A DNA stretch of 64,000 bases from Deroplatys truncata (Eukaryota > Arthropoda > Insecta > Mantodea > Mantidae): the NCBI GenBank assembly GCA_030765065.1, contig CM060981.1, forward strand, positions 224,137,152 through 224,201,151, in the 5' to 3' direction. This document shows positions 10,845 through 21,478 of this stretch, piece after piece (position 1 is the stretch's first letter; every line of letters starts with the position of its first letter). The notes beneath the pieces were generated by a model. It was not told the DNA's origin. It searched no databases and saw nothing but the letters and a program-made list of their open reading frames with translations. A program made the translations under genes and the position numbers.

Positions 10845-11232
10845 ATCTGATGTGTTGCATTCACATACCTTTCTCTACTCACTCTTCAATCAACTATTCT
10901 TACGAAAGCTTAACCTGCATTAAACGTTTATACATTTCGTTGTAGGTATAAGGAGGATATAGTCAGATTTTTAAACAGCTTGTCTATATGAGACGGCTAC
11001 CATGCTCTTTTGCATGACCACGAGGAAGGAAGGAAACAAAAAAGGAAGGAAAAAGAAAGAAAGAGAATAGCGACTGACCAGTTGAGAAAAGTAAGGGTAT
11101 CTATTTGAAAATTCAAATAACACAGAATATCTCGGAAATAGTTAACGCCATAAAAAAGTATTTCACATAAATGATGTGCTTTAACGACACATTTTTTGCG
11201 TAGTAAGATTTTGTCTATCTCTTAAGGTTTAT
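10845..11232 (+). repeat. alpha/beta element, old, cut at LINE-C
   Basis: It starts ATCTGATGTGTTGCATTCAC and runs into the first part of beta (TTTTGTCTATCTCTTAAGG). It stops where the LINE-C tail begins. An extra purine-rich (GGAA)n-like tract sits at 11021-11068. Confidence 0.75.
11021..11068 (+). repeat. (GGAA)n/(GAAA)n purine-rich tract
   Basis: An almost pure A/G run made of GGAAGGAA and GAAAGAAA units. Confidence 0.85.
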
Positions 11233-12018
11233 CTTTTTCTTCTTCCCTATTATACCACTATTGTAGAGTTAGGAACTGCCTCGGAGCCATCTTTTAAATT
11301 CTGCCCTGTCTTCTGCAGTCTATTTACTTGGTTGAATGTCTTCCCTCTACTAGCTGCGTCGTCCTCCGTGGTCTTGGGGTATCATGCTAGCCTCTGGTTC
11401 CCGAGGTCGCGGTTTCGAACTCGGCGGAGGACGATGGATGTTTTTGGGCGTAAAAATCCTTAGCATGGCTTCCTTCGGAAGGGAAGTAAAGCCGGTGGTC
11501 CCGTGTCGTAGATTTACGGCACGTAAAAGAACCTCAAACCTGATAAGAGGCCTCTGAGCAAAATTTGCGGTCTTTCACGCCCAATATAGAATGGGACGCT
11601 AAGGACCAGAGCAGTTGAAGAGCGTTCATTAATAAAGCTCAATTTAATTTCTACTAGCTGCAATCTGTCTGATTCGCTCTTCCCACGTGATCTTAGATCT
11701 CCCTACTGGTTTCCTTCTCCTAGGTCTCGCTTCCATAAACTGACGTACCCTCCGGTTCGCATCCATTCTCTTTACATGTCCAAACCATAGCAGTTGCTTA
11801 TCTTCTATCCTCTTGCTTATGGATGGAAGTTGCAGTTCTTCTCCTAATCTTTCATTTCTCACGCTATCTCTTCGAGTCTTCCTTACAATCCTTAGGCACT
11901 TCACTTGCATTGCGTTAACCAGACATATTTTTTGTTGCTGCCGAACTTTCGCTTCCAGTACAAGTATTGGTTCTTGACTGCCTACACTCTTGTTTTGGTC
12001 TTCCATTCACTTCCTTCT
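11233..12018 (-). pseudogene. LINE-C: reverse-transcriptase C-terminal relic, split by a SINE
   Basis: The minus-strand frame at 11661-12006 encodes the C-terminal region of an endonuclease/reverse-transcriptase LINE: RDSVRNERLGEELQL, then KQLLWFGHVKRMDANRRVRQ, then GRSKITWEERI. After the SINE (11358-11649) is taken out, with one 12-bp target duplication, the frame continues on the far side (RGKTFNQVNRLQ...) to a stop at about 11272. An A/G-rich tail follows (GGAAGAAGAAAAAG). The SINE is therefore younger than this 5'-truncated LINE. The clade is not assignable. Confidence 0.8.
11358..11649 (+). mobile_element. tRNA-derived SINE-1, copy 1, full length
   Basis: The tRNA-like head (TCGTCCTCCGTGGTCTTGG, box B GGTTTCGAACTC at 11411-11422) is followed by the family body (AAAATCCTTAGCATGGCTTC, GGGAAGTAAAGCCGGTGGTC, CTTTCACGCCCAATATAGA, GGGACGCTAAGGACC) and an AT-rich tail. 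The 12-bp target-site duplication TCTACTAGCTGC is at 11346-11357 and 11650-11661. Transcription would be by RNA polymerase III from the internal boxes, with mobility supplied by a LINE. Confidence 0.95.
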
Positions 12019-12026
12019 TCCCGAAG

Positions 12027-12803
12027 CCAAAAATTCGATACCGAGATTGCACCGGAAATACATGTTTTGAGACCCTCTGAATCCAAAAAAAGCATTTTTG
12101 GAAACATGTCCGTGTGTGTGTGTGTGTCTGTGAACAGCATAACTCAAAAACAAACAGTCGGATAAGCACCAAACTTGGTATTTAGGTTCAGTATCTTCCA
12201 GAGATGCGACACGAAGGTTTTCAAGAAAATCCCCCCACCCCAGACTACCCTTTACATGGAACATTTTTCGAAAATTTTAATTTTCTCAAAAATGCCTCTA
12301 ACGATTTTGATGAAAATATCGTATGTTTAAGATAATGTCATGACAAATGAAATGTATATCTCGAATTTTCTGGGAATGTCTCCAAAAGTATTCTTCATTG
12401 TGAACGACTTTTGCATAACTGGTAAACCATAAGAGATAGACAAAATTTTACTACACAAAAAATGTAGATCGCGTTAAAATACACAACTTATGTCATATAC
12501 ATTTCTTTTGTTGAGTGAACCGTTTTCGAGATATTGCTTGTTATTTCCTTAAATTTTACAATACTTATACTTTTTCTCAAATTCGTTATTCATTTTTTTA
12601 TGTCCTGGACATGCAAAGAGAATGGAATGCGCCACATAGCAACCAGCGTTAAAATATTTGACTATCGCTTAAAAGCTACCATATATTACCAATAAAATTG
12701 ACATCTCGATATCTCGATTAACATGAAGCATGTGGAGAATAAGCGTTTGTAAAATTAGATTGTACAGGAGTAGAGAAAGTTATGTGAGTGTAACACATCA
12801 GAT
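12027..12803 (-). repeat. alpha/beta element, young, lacking its outer beta end
   Basis: It begins inside beta at CCAAAAATTCGATACCGAG, next to the LINE-C fragment, and runs through a TG slot to the alpha end CACATCAGAT. Confidence 0.9.
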
Positions 12804-12807
12804 TTTT

Positions 12808-13023
12808 TGTCCTGGTAATGCAGAGAGAATGGAATACTCCACATAGCAACCAGCTCTTAATATATTTCACTATGGCTTAAAGCCTACCAATTTCCCTTGC
12901 ATCCTCAAGAAAATTAGCAATAAGATTAACATCTCGATTAACAAGAAGCATATGGAGAATAAGCGTTTGTAAAAATTGTTTGTACAAGAGTAGAGAAAGT
13001 CATGTGAGTGTAACACATCAGAT
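12808..13023 (-). repeat. lone alpha half of alpha/beta element
   Basis: It runs from the linker (TTTTTTGTCCTGG) to CACATCAGAT. It directly follows the alpha end of the preceding copy, so two alpha halves lie in tandem. Confidence 0.88.
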
Positions 13024-13158
13024 TTTTAAATATATGGTAATGCCGTATGCTTTCCATACATAAGATATCTATTAATTTTAAGACATGAACGAGTAAAAAC
13101 AAACACATTACTTTTTTCGCGGCGAACGTTCAAGATTTTCACCAATTTCAACTGTCTT
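13024..13158. other. short non-repetitive stretch
   Basis: Nothing recognised. Confidence 0.4.
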
Positions 13159-13920
13159 TTTATTTTCTCTACTACGTATAGTAAATAGGGAAGTATTGCA
13201 TTCCACCCAAAAATTCGATACTGAGATTTCACAAATACATATTTTGAGACACCCTGAATAAAAAAAACACTTTTAGAAAAAGGCCCGTATGTGTGTATGA
13301 ACAACATAACTCAAAAACGAAAAGTCGGATAAATACCAAACTTGGTATTTAGGTTCAGTATCTTTCAAGATGCGACACGAAGATTTTCATTTTCTCAAAA
13401 ATGGCTCTAACGATTTTGATTAAAATATCACTCATTTATGATTTTACACGACAAATTAAAGTATATCTTGAATTTTCTGGGAATGTCTCCAAAAGTCCTC
13501 TTCATTCTGATTAACTTTTGCATAACTGGTAAACCGTAAGAGATATACAAAAACACAATCTCGTTGAAAAACACAATTTATGCCATATACATTTTTCTTG
13601 TGGAGTGAACAATTTCCGAGATATTCCTTGTTGTTTATTTGAATTTTCCAATACTTACACTTTTTCTCAAATGCGAATTTGTTATTCGTTTTGTCTTGAA
13701 CATGCAAAAAGAATGGAATGCTTCGCATAGCAACCAGCGGTTAAAAGATTTGACTATCGCTTAAAGCCTACCATATTCCCCGTGCATCTACAAGAAAATT
13801 AGCAATAAGATAGTTTCTGCAAATGTTTATCTCGATTAACATGAAGTAGATGGAGAAAAAGTGTTTGTAAAAATAGTTTTACAAGAGTAGAGAAACTCAT
13901 GTGAGTGTAACACATCAGAT
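13159..13920 (-). repeat. alpha/beta element, full length with a reduced microsatellite
   Basis: It begins TTTATTTTCTCTACTACGTATAG and ends ACACATCAGAT. The TG slot is reduced to TGTGTGTATG. A short deletion removes part of the CCCCACCCC block. Confidence 0.88.
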
Positions 13921-14584
13921 ATTTTTTTTCTGTTAACACTGTACGTCTTCACATGTGTTTGTTTTGCACTGAACTAGTAGTCTCATATATATTCACAAGA
14001 ATGTGAATTGAAGGTCTGGAAGGAGGTAATAGTGCAGTAAACTTGAGGATGAATTCTTCACGAACGCGACGAGCCAATTCGTGTTTAAAATATAACTTTA
14101 CATACAAATATACGTTGTTGTTCTAAAGATAACTGCCTTCCCATCTTCCTAAATGAAAGTGGACTACTGACGCTAATGACTACGCGGTTACTGAAGGACA
14201 GAAACCTTGTCGTGAGTGTGAGGTGTGAGGAGTGGGTAAGCCAGCCGGCATTATTTCTGACGTACAGTACCTACCGTGCATGCGGTCAGGTATTATACTG
14301 AAGACTCAGTAGTACCTACCTTTAAATTATCGCATGCCCACCATAAATATGGCACGAGTTGGCAACCCTGGCCTTCAATGAATCTTGGCCGCTGTAGTTT
14401 ACATTCTTTGTATTCATAGTTTGAGTGTGGATAACTTGAAGCCAACTGCTTAAGAATTCCTATGCTTGGTAGTGACAATAGATTAATTAACAAGTTCGCG
14501 GCTCACTCGTAACACCGACATACTACCCGGAGTAACTGCTCCTATGCCAAGCTATTGGTTCTAGCACGTAAGTAAAGCATTTGT
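13921..14584. other. non-repetitive stretch, nothing recognised
   Basis: A few short frames only. Probably csw intron. Confidence 0.4.
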
Positions 14585-15290
14585 ACAGCATATTCCTTTA
14601 CACTGTGGTCATCGCAGCTCGGACTCCCGCCGAAATAGTTACAATATCCCCACAGACGTCTCACATTCTCATATTTACAATTTTAATGCTAATAAACACA
14701 TATATTATGTTGTCCTCTATTCGTATATTTCTGGCATCTTTTCGGGAAATTATCATTCATACTGCAGAGTTTAATATCCGAAATTGAGTGAATTTTCGCC
14801 TGGTGTCTTCTTTTAGTTTTTCCAATGTATGGGGTTTATTGCACACATCTATTTTTCAAGTTCTCCAATAAATAAAAATCACATACAATTAAATTAGAGA
14901 ATCGCGAGGACCGTAATTCTTTACCAATTACCCTAATCTTAAAAAAAAATTAACGACTACATCAGCTGTATGCGCGGTAGCAAAGTCTTGTTGGAAAAAT
15001 CCACACTGCAATTCAACGTCGCTCTTGTACCTCTCTGCATTTATTGTTTGTTAACAAAATTATAGGTCATATTATTCTGTATGCATTTACTGCACACAAG
15101 TTTTCGCGTGGTGCAAGGGAATCTCGAGTATAAAATCGGGTTTTTTTGTAGTCTAATATCTGTTATTCTGCGATGAAACAGGCACATAAATGGAACCGTG
15201 CTTCGTCAAAGAAGAGTATTACGCAGGGGTTAATTTCTCTATCATTTCGCAAAATCCTATTACAGAAATTTACCTGACTCTTGTAGTTAT
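14585..15290 (-). pseudogene. mariner/Tc1-like transposase relic
   Basis: On the minus strand, VNFCNRILRN and the degenerate FFDEARFHLCA correspond to the first catalytic-aspartate region of a widespread insect mariner-like transposase (usually …DEAHFHL…). Further down, NDNFPKRCQK matches its C-terminus. Multiple stops and shifts make it inactive. The last ~240 bp (14590-14832) recur in inverted orientation at 16225-16518. The active enzyme would cut and paste its element at TA sites. Confidence 0.65.
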
Positions 15291-15301
15291 ATGAAAAAAA
15301 A

Positions 15302-16219
15302 TTCTGATGTGTTACACTCACATGACTTTCTCTACTCTTGTACAAACTATTCTTACAAACGCTTATTCTCCATCTACTTCATGTTAATCGAGATAAACAT
15401 TTGCAGACTCTATCTTATTGCTAATTTTCTTGTAGATGTAAGGGGAATATATATTTATAAGGGCAATATAGAAATACAGTAGCCTTTAAGCACATACATA
15501 TCTCTTAATAGCTGGTTGCTAGGTGCAGCACCATTCCCTTTCCCACAGATTAATACTCTTTGCATATCCAAGACAAAAACATGAATAACGAATTCCCATT
15601 TTAAAAAATAAGTATTGAAAAATTTAAGAGAATAACAAGCAATATCTCGAAAATGGTTCACTTAACAAAAAACATGTATATGACATAAATTGTGTATTTT
15701 AACGCGATCTACATTTTTTGTGTAGTAAAATTTTGTCTATCTCTTATAGTTTACCAGTTATGCAAAAGTCGTTTACAATGAAGAACGCTTTTGGAGACAT
15801 TCCCAGAAAATTCAACATACCTATACATTTTATTTGTCATGAAAATATCCTAAACATATGATATTTTAATCAAAATCGTTAGAGACATTTTTGAGAAAAT
15901 TAAAATTTTCGAAAAATGTTCCATGTAAAGGGTAATCTGGGGTGGGGGATTTTCTTGAAAACCTTCGAGTGGCATCTCTGGAAGATATTGAACCTAAATA
16001 CCAAGTTTGGTGTTTATCCGACTGTTCGTTTCTGAGTTATGCTGTTCACAGACACATAGACACATAGACACACAGACATACACACGGACATGTTACCAAA
16101 AATGCTTTTTTTTGGATTCAGGGGGTCTCAAAACATGCATTTCCGATGAAATCTCGGTATGGAATTTTTGGGTGGAATACAATACTTCCCCTACTTACTA
16201 TACGTAGTAGAGAAAGTAA
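15302..16219 (+). repeat. alpha/beta element, young, full length
   Basis: It starts at TTCTGATGTGTTACACTCAC after an A-run and ends GTAGTAGAGAAAGTAA. The slot holds four ACACATAGACAC-like units. It lies between two inverted remnants of one transposase family. Confidence 0.92.
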
Positions 16220-16224
16220 TAAGG

Positions 16225-16518
16225 CAGCAAATCTCATACATTGTAAAAACTAAAAGAAAACATCGAAGGGGAAATTCACTCAATTTCGGATATTGAACTC
16301 TCGAATGTGAATGAAAATTTCCTGAAAAGATGCTAGAAAAATATGTATATCAATGGACAACATTTCCAACATCTCTTATGAAAAGGTATGTGCTTATTAA
16401 CATTTTAATTGTAACTATGAGAACGTGAGGAGGTTGCGGAGATATTATACTGTTTCGGCGGGAGTTGGAGCTGCAGCGGACGGCGCGCGAGCAGCTGTGC
16501 GGTGGCCACAGTGTGAAG
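16225..16518 (+). pseudogene. second copy of the mariner/Tc1-like transposase tail
   Basis: This is the reverse-complement counterpart of 14590-14832. Shared landmarks in plus orientation are AATTTCGGATATTGAACTC, TTTCCTGAAAAGATGCTAG and TTTCGGCGGGAGTTGGAGCT. It carries only the last codons and the 3' flank of the transposase, up to the presumed element end near CACAGTGTGAAGGAAAAG. Confidence 0.65.
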
Positions 16519-16701
16519 GAAAAGCACTGTAGATTTGAATCATTATGATCTAATGCACACCAATAAAACCAATAACTTGTATTTATATACATCCTGTAGA
16601 CGCATCTAGTCCTCAACAAACGGTATCCCAAAAGCACCACCTAAAATCGCTGCTACGGAATTCAATTTCAAATGAGATACTCTATAAAGCAGCTTACTTA
16701 C

Positions 16702-16896
16702 CTTTCGGTAGTGGGGTCGGCGCAATTGAGAGGATACCGCAGCTCAATGACTTCACCGTTCTTCTCTTTCAGCTGGCCTTGGTTCTCCATGTAGAACTGC
16801 ACCAGTTCCGAGAGAGTGGCAAACTTTTCGCCCCCATACAGATCATAGAAGTCTCCAGTGTTCTGGATCTTGATGTGCGTGACCTCTCCATTGCGT
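16702..16896 (-). CDS. csw: corkscrew/SHP-2 tyrosine phosphatase, exon encoding second part of N-SH2
   Basis: This exon of 195 nt has an acceptor CTAG at its high end and a donor AG|GTAAGT at its low end. It encodes 64 full codons plus split arginine codons on both sides: [20 protein letters not shown], then [20 protein letters not shown], and finally [10 protein letters not shown]. This is the second half of the N-terminal SH2 domain of the non-receptor tyrosine phosphatase csw/SHP-2, which acts in the cytosol downstream of receptor tyrosine kinases. The domain binds phosphotyrosine and, at rest, plugs the phosphatase active site. The residues equivalent to human D61, A72 and E76, which hold that inhibited state, are all present. 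The exon length and phase agree with human PTPN11 exon 3 from memory. The next exon (C-SH2) would lie at lower coordinates and was not found in the window. Confidence 0.97.
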
Positions 16897-16976
16897 CTAG
16901 AAAGAGAACAATGCCGCTCTTAACTTCCATTCTCTTCCCTTGGAAATGTGCAACAGGTTAAAACCAAGCAGCCCAC

Positions 16977-17099
16977 CTGACAGACAACGTGAAGTCCCCC
17001 GGGTTACTCCGGCTATGGCGAGCTAAGAAGCTTCCATCGTACCCCCTTTCCATCAGAAGCACCTCTGCATCGATGCCAGAGATATTTGGGTGGAACCAT
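16977..17099 (-). CDS. csw: corkscrew/SHP-2 tyrosine phosphatase, exon encoding first part of N-SH2
   Basis: This 123-nt exon has acceptor TTTCAG at its high end and donor CAG|GTGGGC at its low end. It encodes [20 protein letters not shown], then [20 protein letters not shown]. The FLAR arginine is the phosphotyrosine-binding residue (human R32). The intron separating it from the next exon is only 80 nt (16897-16976). Length and phases match human PTPN11 exon 2 from memory. The upstream exon with the start codon (a handful of residues ending in Ser-Arg) is expected at higher coordinates. It is too short to identify by eye and may lie beyond the window. The frame is fully open, with no sign of decay, so this is a working host gene. 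Confidence 0.97.
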
Positions 17100-17661
17100 C
17101 TGAAACAAAGCAATAAAAACCGTTACTTAACATTATTTTTTGTCTGTAAAATAAAATAAGACATAAGATAATCAAGTTATATTCTCCTCTTAAGGACACC
17201 CATCTGTGAAAAAAGGTCAAAGATTGTCAAAATTCATAAACATGGATATTAAACACTACAAACCTTCAATTTTAGTTCTAGTAGCTTTTAGAGCTACATA
17301 AGCTTTTAAATCAATTAAAGTGTACAAACCATTCAAAAGAGAGAACTCAGAACTCTTCTAATACTAAATAGCTGCAGAAGAGGAGAAAAAGGCAAAGAAG
17401 GGCTTGTGTATGCACCAAATGCTTTTTAACAGCATAAAGGCAGTGTTATTTCAGCCTTACGTTTCGATGTTTTGTTGATTCGCTAGCAGTCATTTTCAGT
17501 GAAATTATTTACAACATGTTTTGCCTTACACCAGGCAATGAAGCTAAATCATATTGCTTTCTGGATTTTTTGGGTAAGTACTTCTAGCGTTATTCTTTCT
17601 GCTTTCAAAGGCACAGAAGTTAAAGAGGCTGATGATATAAATTAAAAAATTAAAGTAAAAT
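17100..17661. other. csw intron sequence, nothing else recognised
   Basis: Upstream of the csw exon at 16977-17099. No repeats or reading frames of note. Confidence 0.6.
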
Positions 17662-18028
17662 ATCTTATGTGTTACATTCGCATGACTTTCTCTGTTTTTT
17701 CATTTATTACTGAGTATACAAACTATTTTTACGAAAGTTTATTTTCAGAAAGTTCAAAATATACATTTTATTTGGTATGTAAATATCTTTAGTATATAGT
17801 ATTTTAATCAAAATCGTTAGAGCAATTTTTTTAGGAAATTAAACATTTAAAAAATGTTCCATACACAGATGTACGCGCGCGGACCTTTTTCTAAAAAATA
17901 CTTTTTGGGGGCTCATTGCGCCACAAAATATATATTTCCCGTGAAATCTCGACAGCGAATATTTGAGTAAAATACAATGCTTCCCCCTACTACTTATGTG
18001 TAGTAGAGAAAGTAAAAAAAAAAAAAAA
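17662..18028 (+). repeat. alpha/beta element, old, with large internal deletion
   Basis: The alpha start ATCTTATGTGTTACATTCGC runs to TTTATTTTCAG, then jumps to late beta (AAGTTCAAAATATACATT). It ends GTAGTAGAGAAAGT followed by a 15-base A tail, the longest A tail of the family in this window. Confidence 0.85.
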
Positions 18029-18641
18029 TACATAAAAATAATAATAAAAAATAACGATAGTCTTTAATGTTTTACTTGACTTCTCAATGCAATAAAGATA
18101 AATGTGTTCCAAGGAGTTAGAGGTTAGCAATAATTCAGGTCACTTACAAAGGGAAGAATAGCACTGATGACAAACTGGAAAAATCTCGGTAGAAATTTTG
18201 AATAGAATGGTATGTTAGGCAGAGAAATCATTTCAATCAACATTCAGGAAGAGGAGGACTGTAGGTAATGCAATGTTTTGAAAACGATAATTACAAATAT
18301 TTTTCAGATATTCTCTTGAAACTTTGTATGCTCAGGTTTTAGGCTATAATCTTAGAACATTAATACATCCATAAATTTAGGAACTGCTGGATATTTACTT
18401 TCATAGAATTTTTCTGTTCCAAACATTTATAAAAGCAGTCAGGTTAGCATTGTAACTGTAGAGCTGATAAATAAACATTAAAACTAAATGATCTAAGTTG
18501 CAAAGTGCAAGAAGGAACATTTTTATTTTAGCTCAGTAAGAACATCTGCAAAAATTACGAAAAGAAGAATTACTATCAAACTTTTGGTTACTTATTCATA
18601 GCTTCCAGATATTAACTGGAGTTCCATAGTGAAGAGCATTC
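18029..18641. other. non-repetitive intronic stretch
   Basis: Nothing recognised. Presumably still upstream csw intron. Confidence 0.4.
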
Positions 18642-19170
18642 TTTTTACTTTCCCCAGTCTATAGTAGAGGAAGAATAATATTCCACCCAAAATTTTGATA
18701 TAGAGATTTCATTAAAAATACTGTCCTCCTGAATAAACATAAGTGTTTTTAGGAAAATGGTCATGCGTGGGTTGGGTGAACAGCATAACTCAAAAACCAA
18801 AATACCAAACTTGGTATAAGTTCAGTGACTTTCAAGGATACTATAGAAACATTGTACAGAAATCCCCCTACAAACTAGCCTTTATATGGAAAATTTTCCT
18901 TTTTTTTTCAAAAACTGTTTTAAGATTTTGGAATGAAACACTTAAGGTATTTATATGACAAAATGTGTATTCTGAATTTTCTGCAAATACCCTCTAAGTT
19001 TCATTTCATTATGAATTCATTTTTATATACTTTAGTGCAACTAGTAAGGGAGAGCCTAAAACGCAAAACAAAGTGTTGCTCTCCTTAAAACACCCAATTT
19101 ATGCCAAAATACATTTTTTTTTGGCATTAACAATTTCCAACATATTCGTTGTTTGAATTTTCAAATACTT
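18642..19170 (-). repeat. alpha/beta element, old beta half
   Basis: From TTTACTTTCCCCAG through CCACCCAAAATTTTGATA and CCAAACTTGGTATAAG to a CAATTTCCAAC block. It is joined directly to the beta end of the next copy, so two beta ends lie in tandem. Confidence 0.8.
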
Positions 19171-20029
19171 TATACTTTCTCTACTACGTACAGTAAGTAG
19201 GGGGAGTATTGCATCCCACCCAAAAATTCGATACCGCGATTTCACCAGAAATACATGTTTTGAGGCCCCCTGAATAAAAGAATTACTTTTAGAAAAAGGT
19301 CCGTGTGTATGTCTGTGAACAGCATAACTCAAAAACGAAAAGTCGGATGAATACCAAACTTGGCATTTAAGTTCAGTATCTTTCAAAGATACGACACGAA
19401 GATTTTCAAGAAAATCTCCCTCGCCAGACTGCCCTTTACATGGAATATTTTCCGAAAATTTTGATTCTCTCAAAAATGGCTCTAACAATTTTGATTAAAA
19501 TATAATATGTTTAGGATATTTTCATGATAAATAAAAGGTGTATCTTGAATTTTCTGGGAATGTCCCCAAAAGTCCTCTTCTTTCTGAATGACTTTTGCAT
19601 AACTGGTAAACCGTAAGAGATAAGACAACATTTTTCAACACAAAAAATGTAGATCTTCTTAAAACACAAAACTTATATCATATACCTACATTTTTTTGTG
19701 TGGAGTGAACCATTTCTGAGATATTCCTTGTTATTTGTTTGAATTTTCCAATACTTATACTATTTCTCAAATGAGAATTCGTTAATTTTTTTTTCTTTTC
19801 TTTTTAATGTCCTGGACATACAAAGAGAATGAAATGCAACACATAGCAACCAGCTCTTAAAAGATTTGACTATCACTTAAAGCCTACCATATTCCCTTTA
19901 CACCTACAAGAAAATCAGCAATAAGATGCAAATGTTTATCTCGATTAATATGAAGTAAATGGCGAATAAGCGTTTGTAAAACTAGTTTGTACAGAGTAGA
20001 GAAAGTCATGTGCGTGTAACACATCATAT
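19171..20029 (-). repeat. alpha/beta element, young, full length
   Basis: It begins ACTTTCTCTACTACGTACAG and ends CACATCATATT. The slot is nearly empty (GTCCGTGTGTATGTCTGTG). Confidence 0.9.
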
Positions 20030-20275
20030 TTTTTGAAGTGCTAATGTCGTTTGATTCTTGTGCTCACGCAAACAGCGGAATTTTAAGGCCAACATATAGC
20101 GACCGACTTTTTAAACATCTGACTATCGCTTCAACCTCCTGTGCATACCTACAACGAAATGTGTATGAAAACTATTTCTGCAAAATATTAACATGAAGTA
20201 GATGGAAAAATAAGCTTTTGTAAGAATGGCTTGCAGAAGAGTGGGAGAGAAAGATATGCGAATGTAACAGGATTT
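20030..20275 (-). repeat. lone old alpha half
   Basis: GGAATTTTAAGGCCAACATA, CTGACTATCGCTTCAACC and GAGAGAAAGATATGCGAATG are old-subfamily alpha landmarks. It follows the alpha end of the previous copy. Confidence 0.8.
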
Positions 20276-20584
20276 TTTCCCCCGAGATGGGATCTTCTTT
20301 CAGCTAGGACCGTTTACAAGAACAGGAAACGTATAAAGAAGACTTAGTGCCAGGACTGGGATGAAAGGGAATAAAAGCAATAACATGTTTCACAGGCTCT
20401 TGAGATAAACCAACAAGCTGAACATACAACTGGGCAGTCAGTTATACAGTATATAACATTATTATTAGAACACATGAGGTTTTCAATAAAAAGTCATTCT
20501 CTACTTCCTTAGGAACTTGTGTTCTTCTGTGAATCATTTATACGTGCTTGATGAATCTAATTCAAACAAATTCCAATGAAAAAA
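20276..20584. other. non-repetitive stretch
   Basis: Nothing recognised. Confidence 0.4.
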
Positions 20585-21478
20585 ATCTGATGTGTTACAC
20601 TCACATGACTTTCTCTACTCTTCCACAAAGTATTTTTACAAACGCTTATTCTCCATCTAGTTCATGCTAATCGAGATAAACATTTGCAGACTCTATCTTA
20701 TTGCTAATTTTCTTGTAGATGTAGGGGAAAATATATTTACAAGGGCAATATAGAAAAACAGTAGCCTTTAAGCACATACATATCTCTTAATAGCTGGTTG
20801 CTAGGTGCAGCACCATTCCCTTTGCCACAGATTATAACTCTTTGCATATCCAAGACAAAAAAAAAATGAATAACGAATTCCCATTTGAGAAAATAAGTAT
20901 TGAAACATTTAAGAGAATAACAAGCAATATCTCGAAAATGGTTCAGTCAACAAAAAAAATGTATATGACATAAATTGTGTATTTTAACGCGATCTACATT
21001 GTTTGTGTAGTAACATTTTGTCTATCTCTTATGGTTTACGAGTTATGCAAAAGTCGTTCACAATAAAGAATACTTTTGGAGACATTCCCAGAAAATTCAA
21101 GATATACATTTTATTTGTCATAAAAATATCTTAAACATATGATATTTTAATCAAAATCGTTAGAGCCATTTTTGAGAAAATTAAAATTTTCGAAAAATCT
21201 TCCATGTAAAGGGTACTCTGGGGTGGGGGGATTTTCTTGAAAACCTTCGTGTCGCAACCTTGGAAGATACTGAACCCAAATACCAAGTTTGGTGTTTATC
21301 CGACTGTTCGTTTCTGAGTTATGCTGTTCACAGACACACACACGGACATGTTTCCAAAAATGCTTTTTTTGGATTCAGGGGGTCTCAAAACATGTATTTC
21401 CGGTGAAATCTCGGTATCGAAATTTTGGGTGGAATACAATACTTCCCCTACTTACTATACGTAGTAGAGAAAGTAAAA
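20585..21478 (+). repeat. alpha/beta element, young, full length; head of a tandem array
   Basis: Complete alpha, linker and beta, ending GTAGTAGAGAAAGTAAAAA. The next alpha begins immediately at 21479. Confidence 0.95.

Noticed and set aside
11021..11068. GGAA tract as a regulatory ETS array.
   Set aside because: The units are irregular and grade into GAAA. It is a simple purine-rich microsatellite inside a decayed repeat.
16350..16640. 96-codon minus frame just downstream of the csw exon as a further csw exon.
   Set aside because: The peptide shows no SH2 or phosphatase motif, and it overlaps the transposase remnant at 16225-16518.
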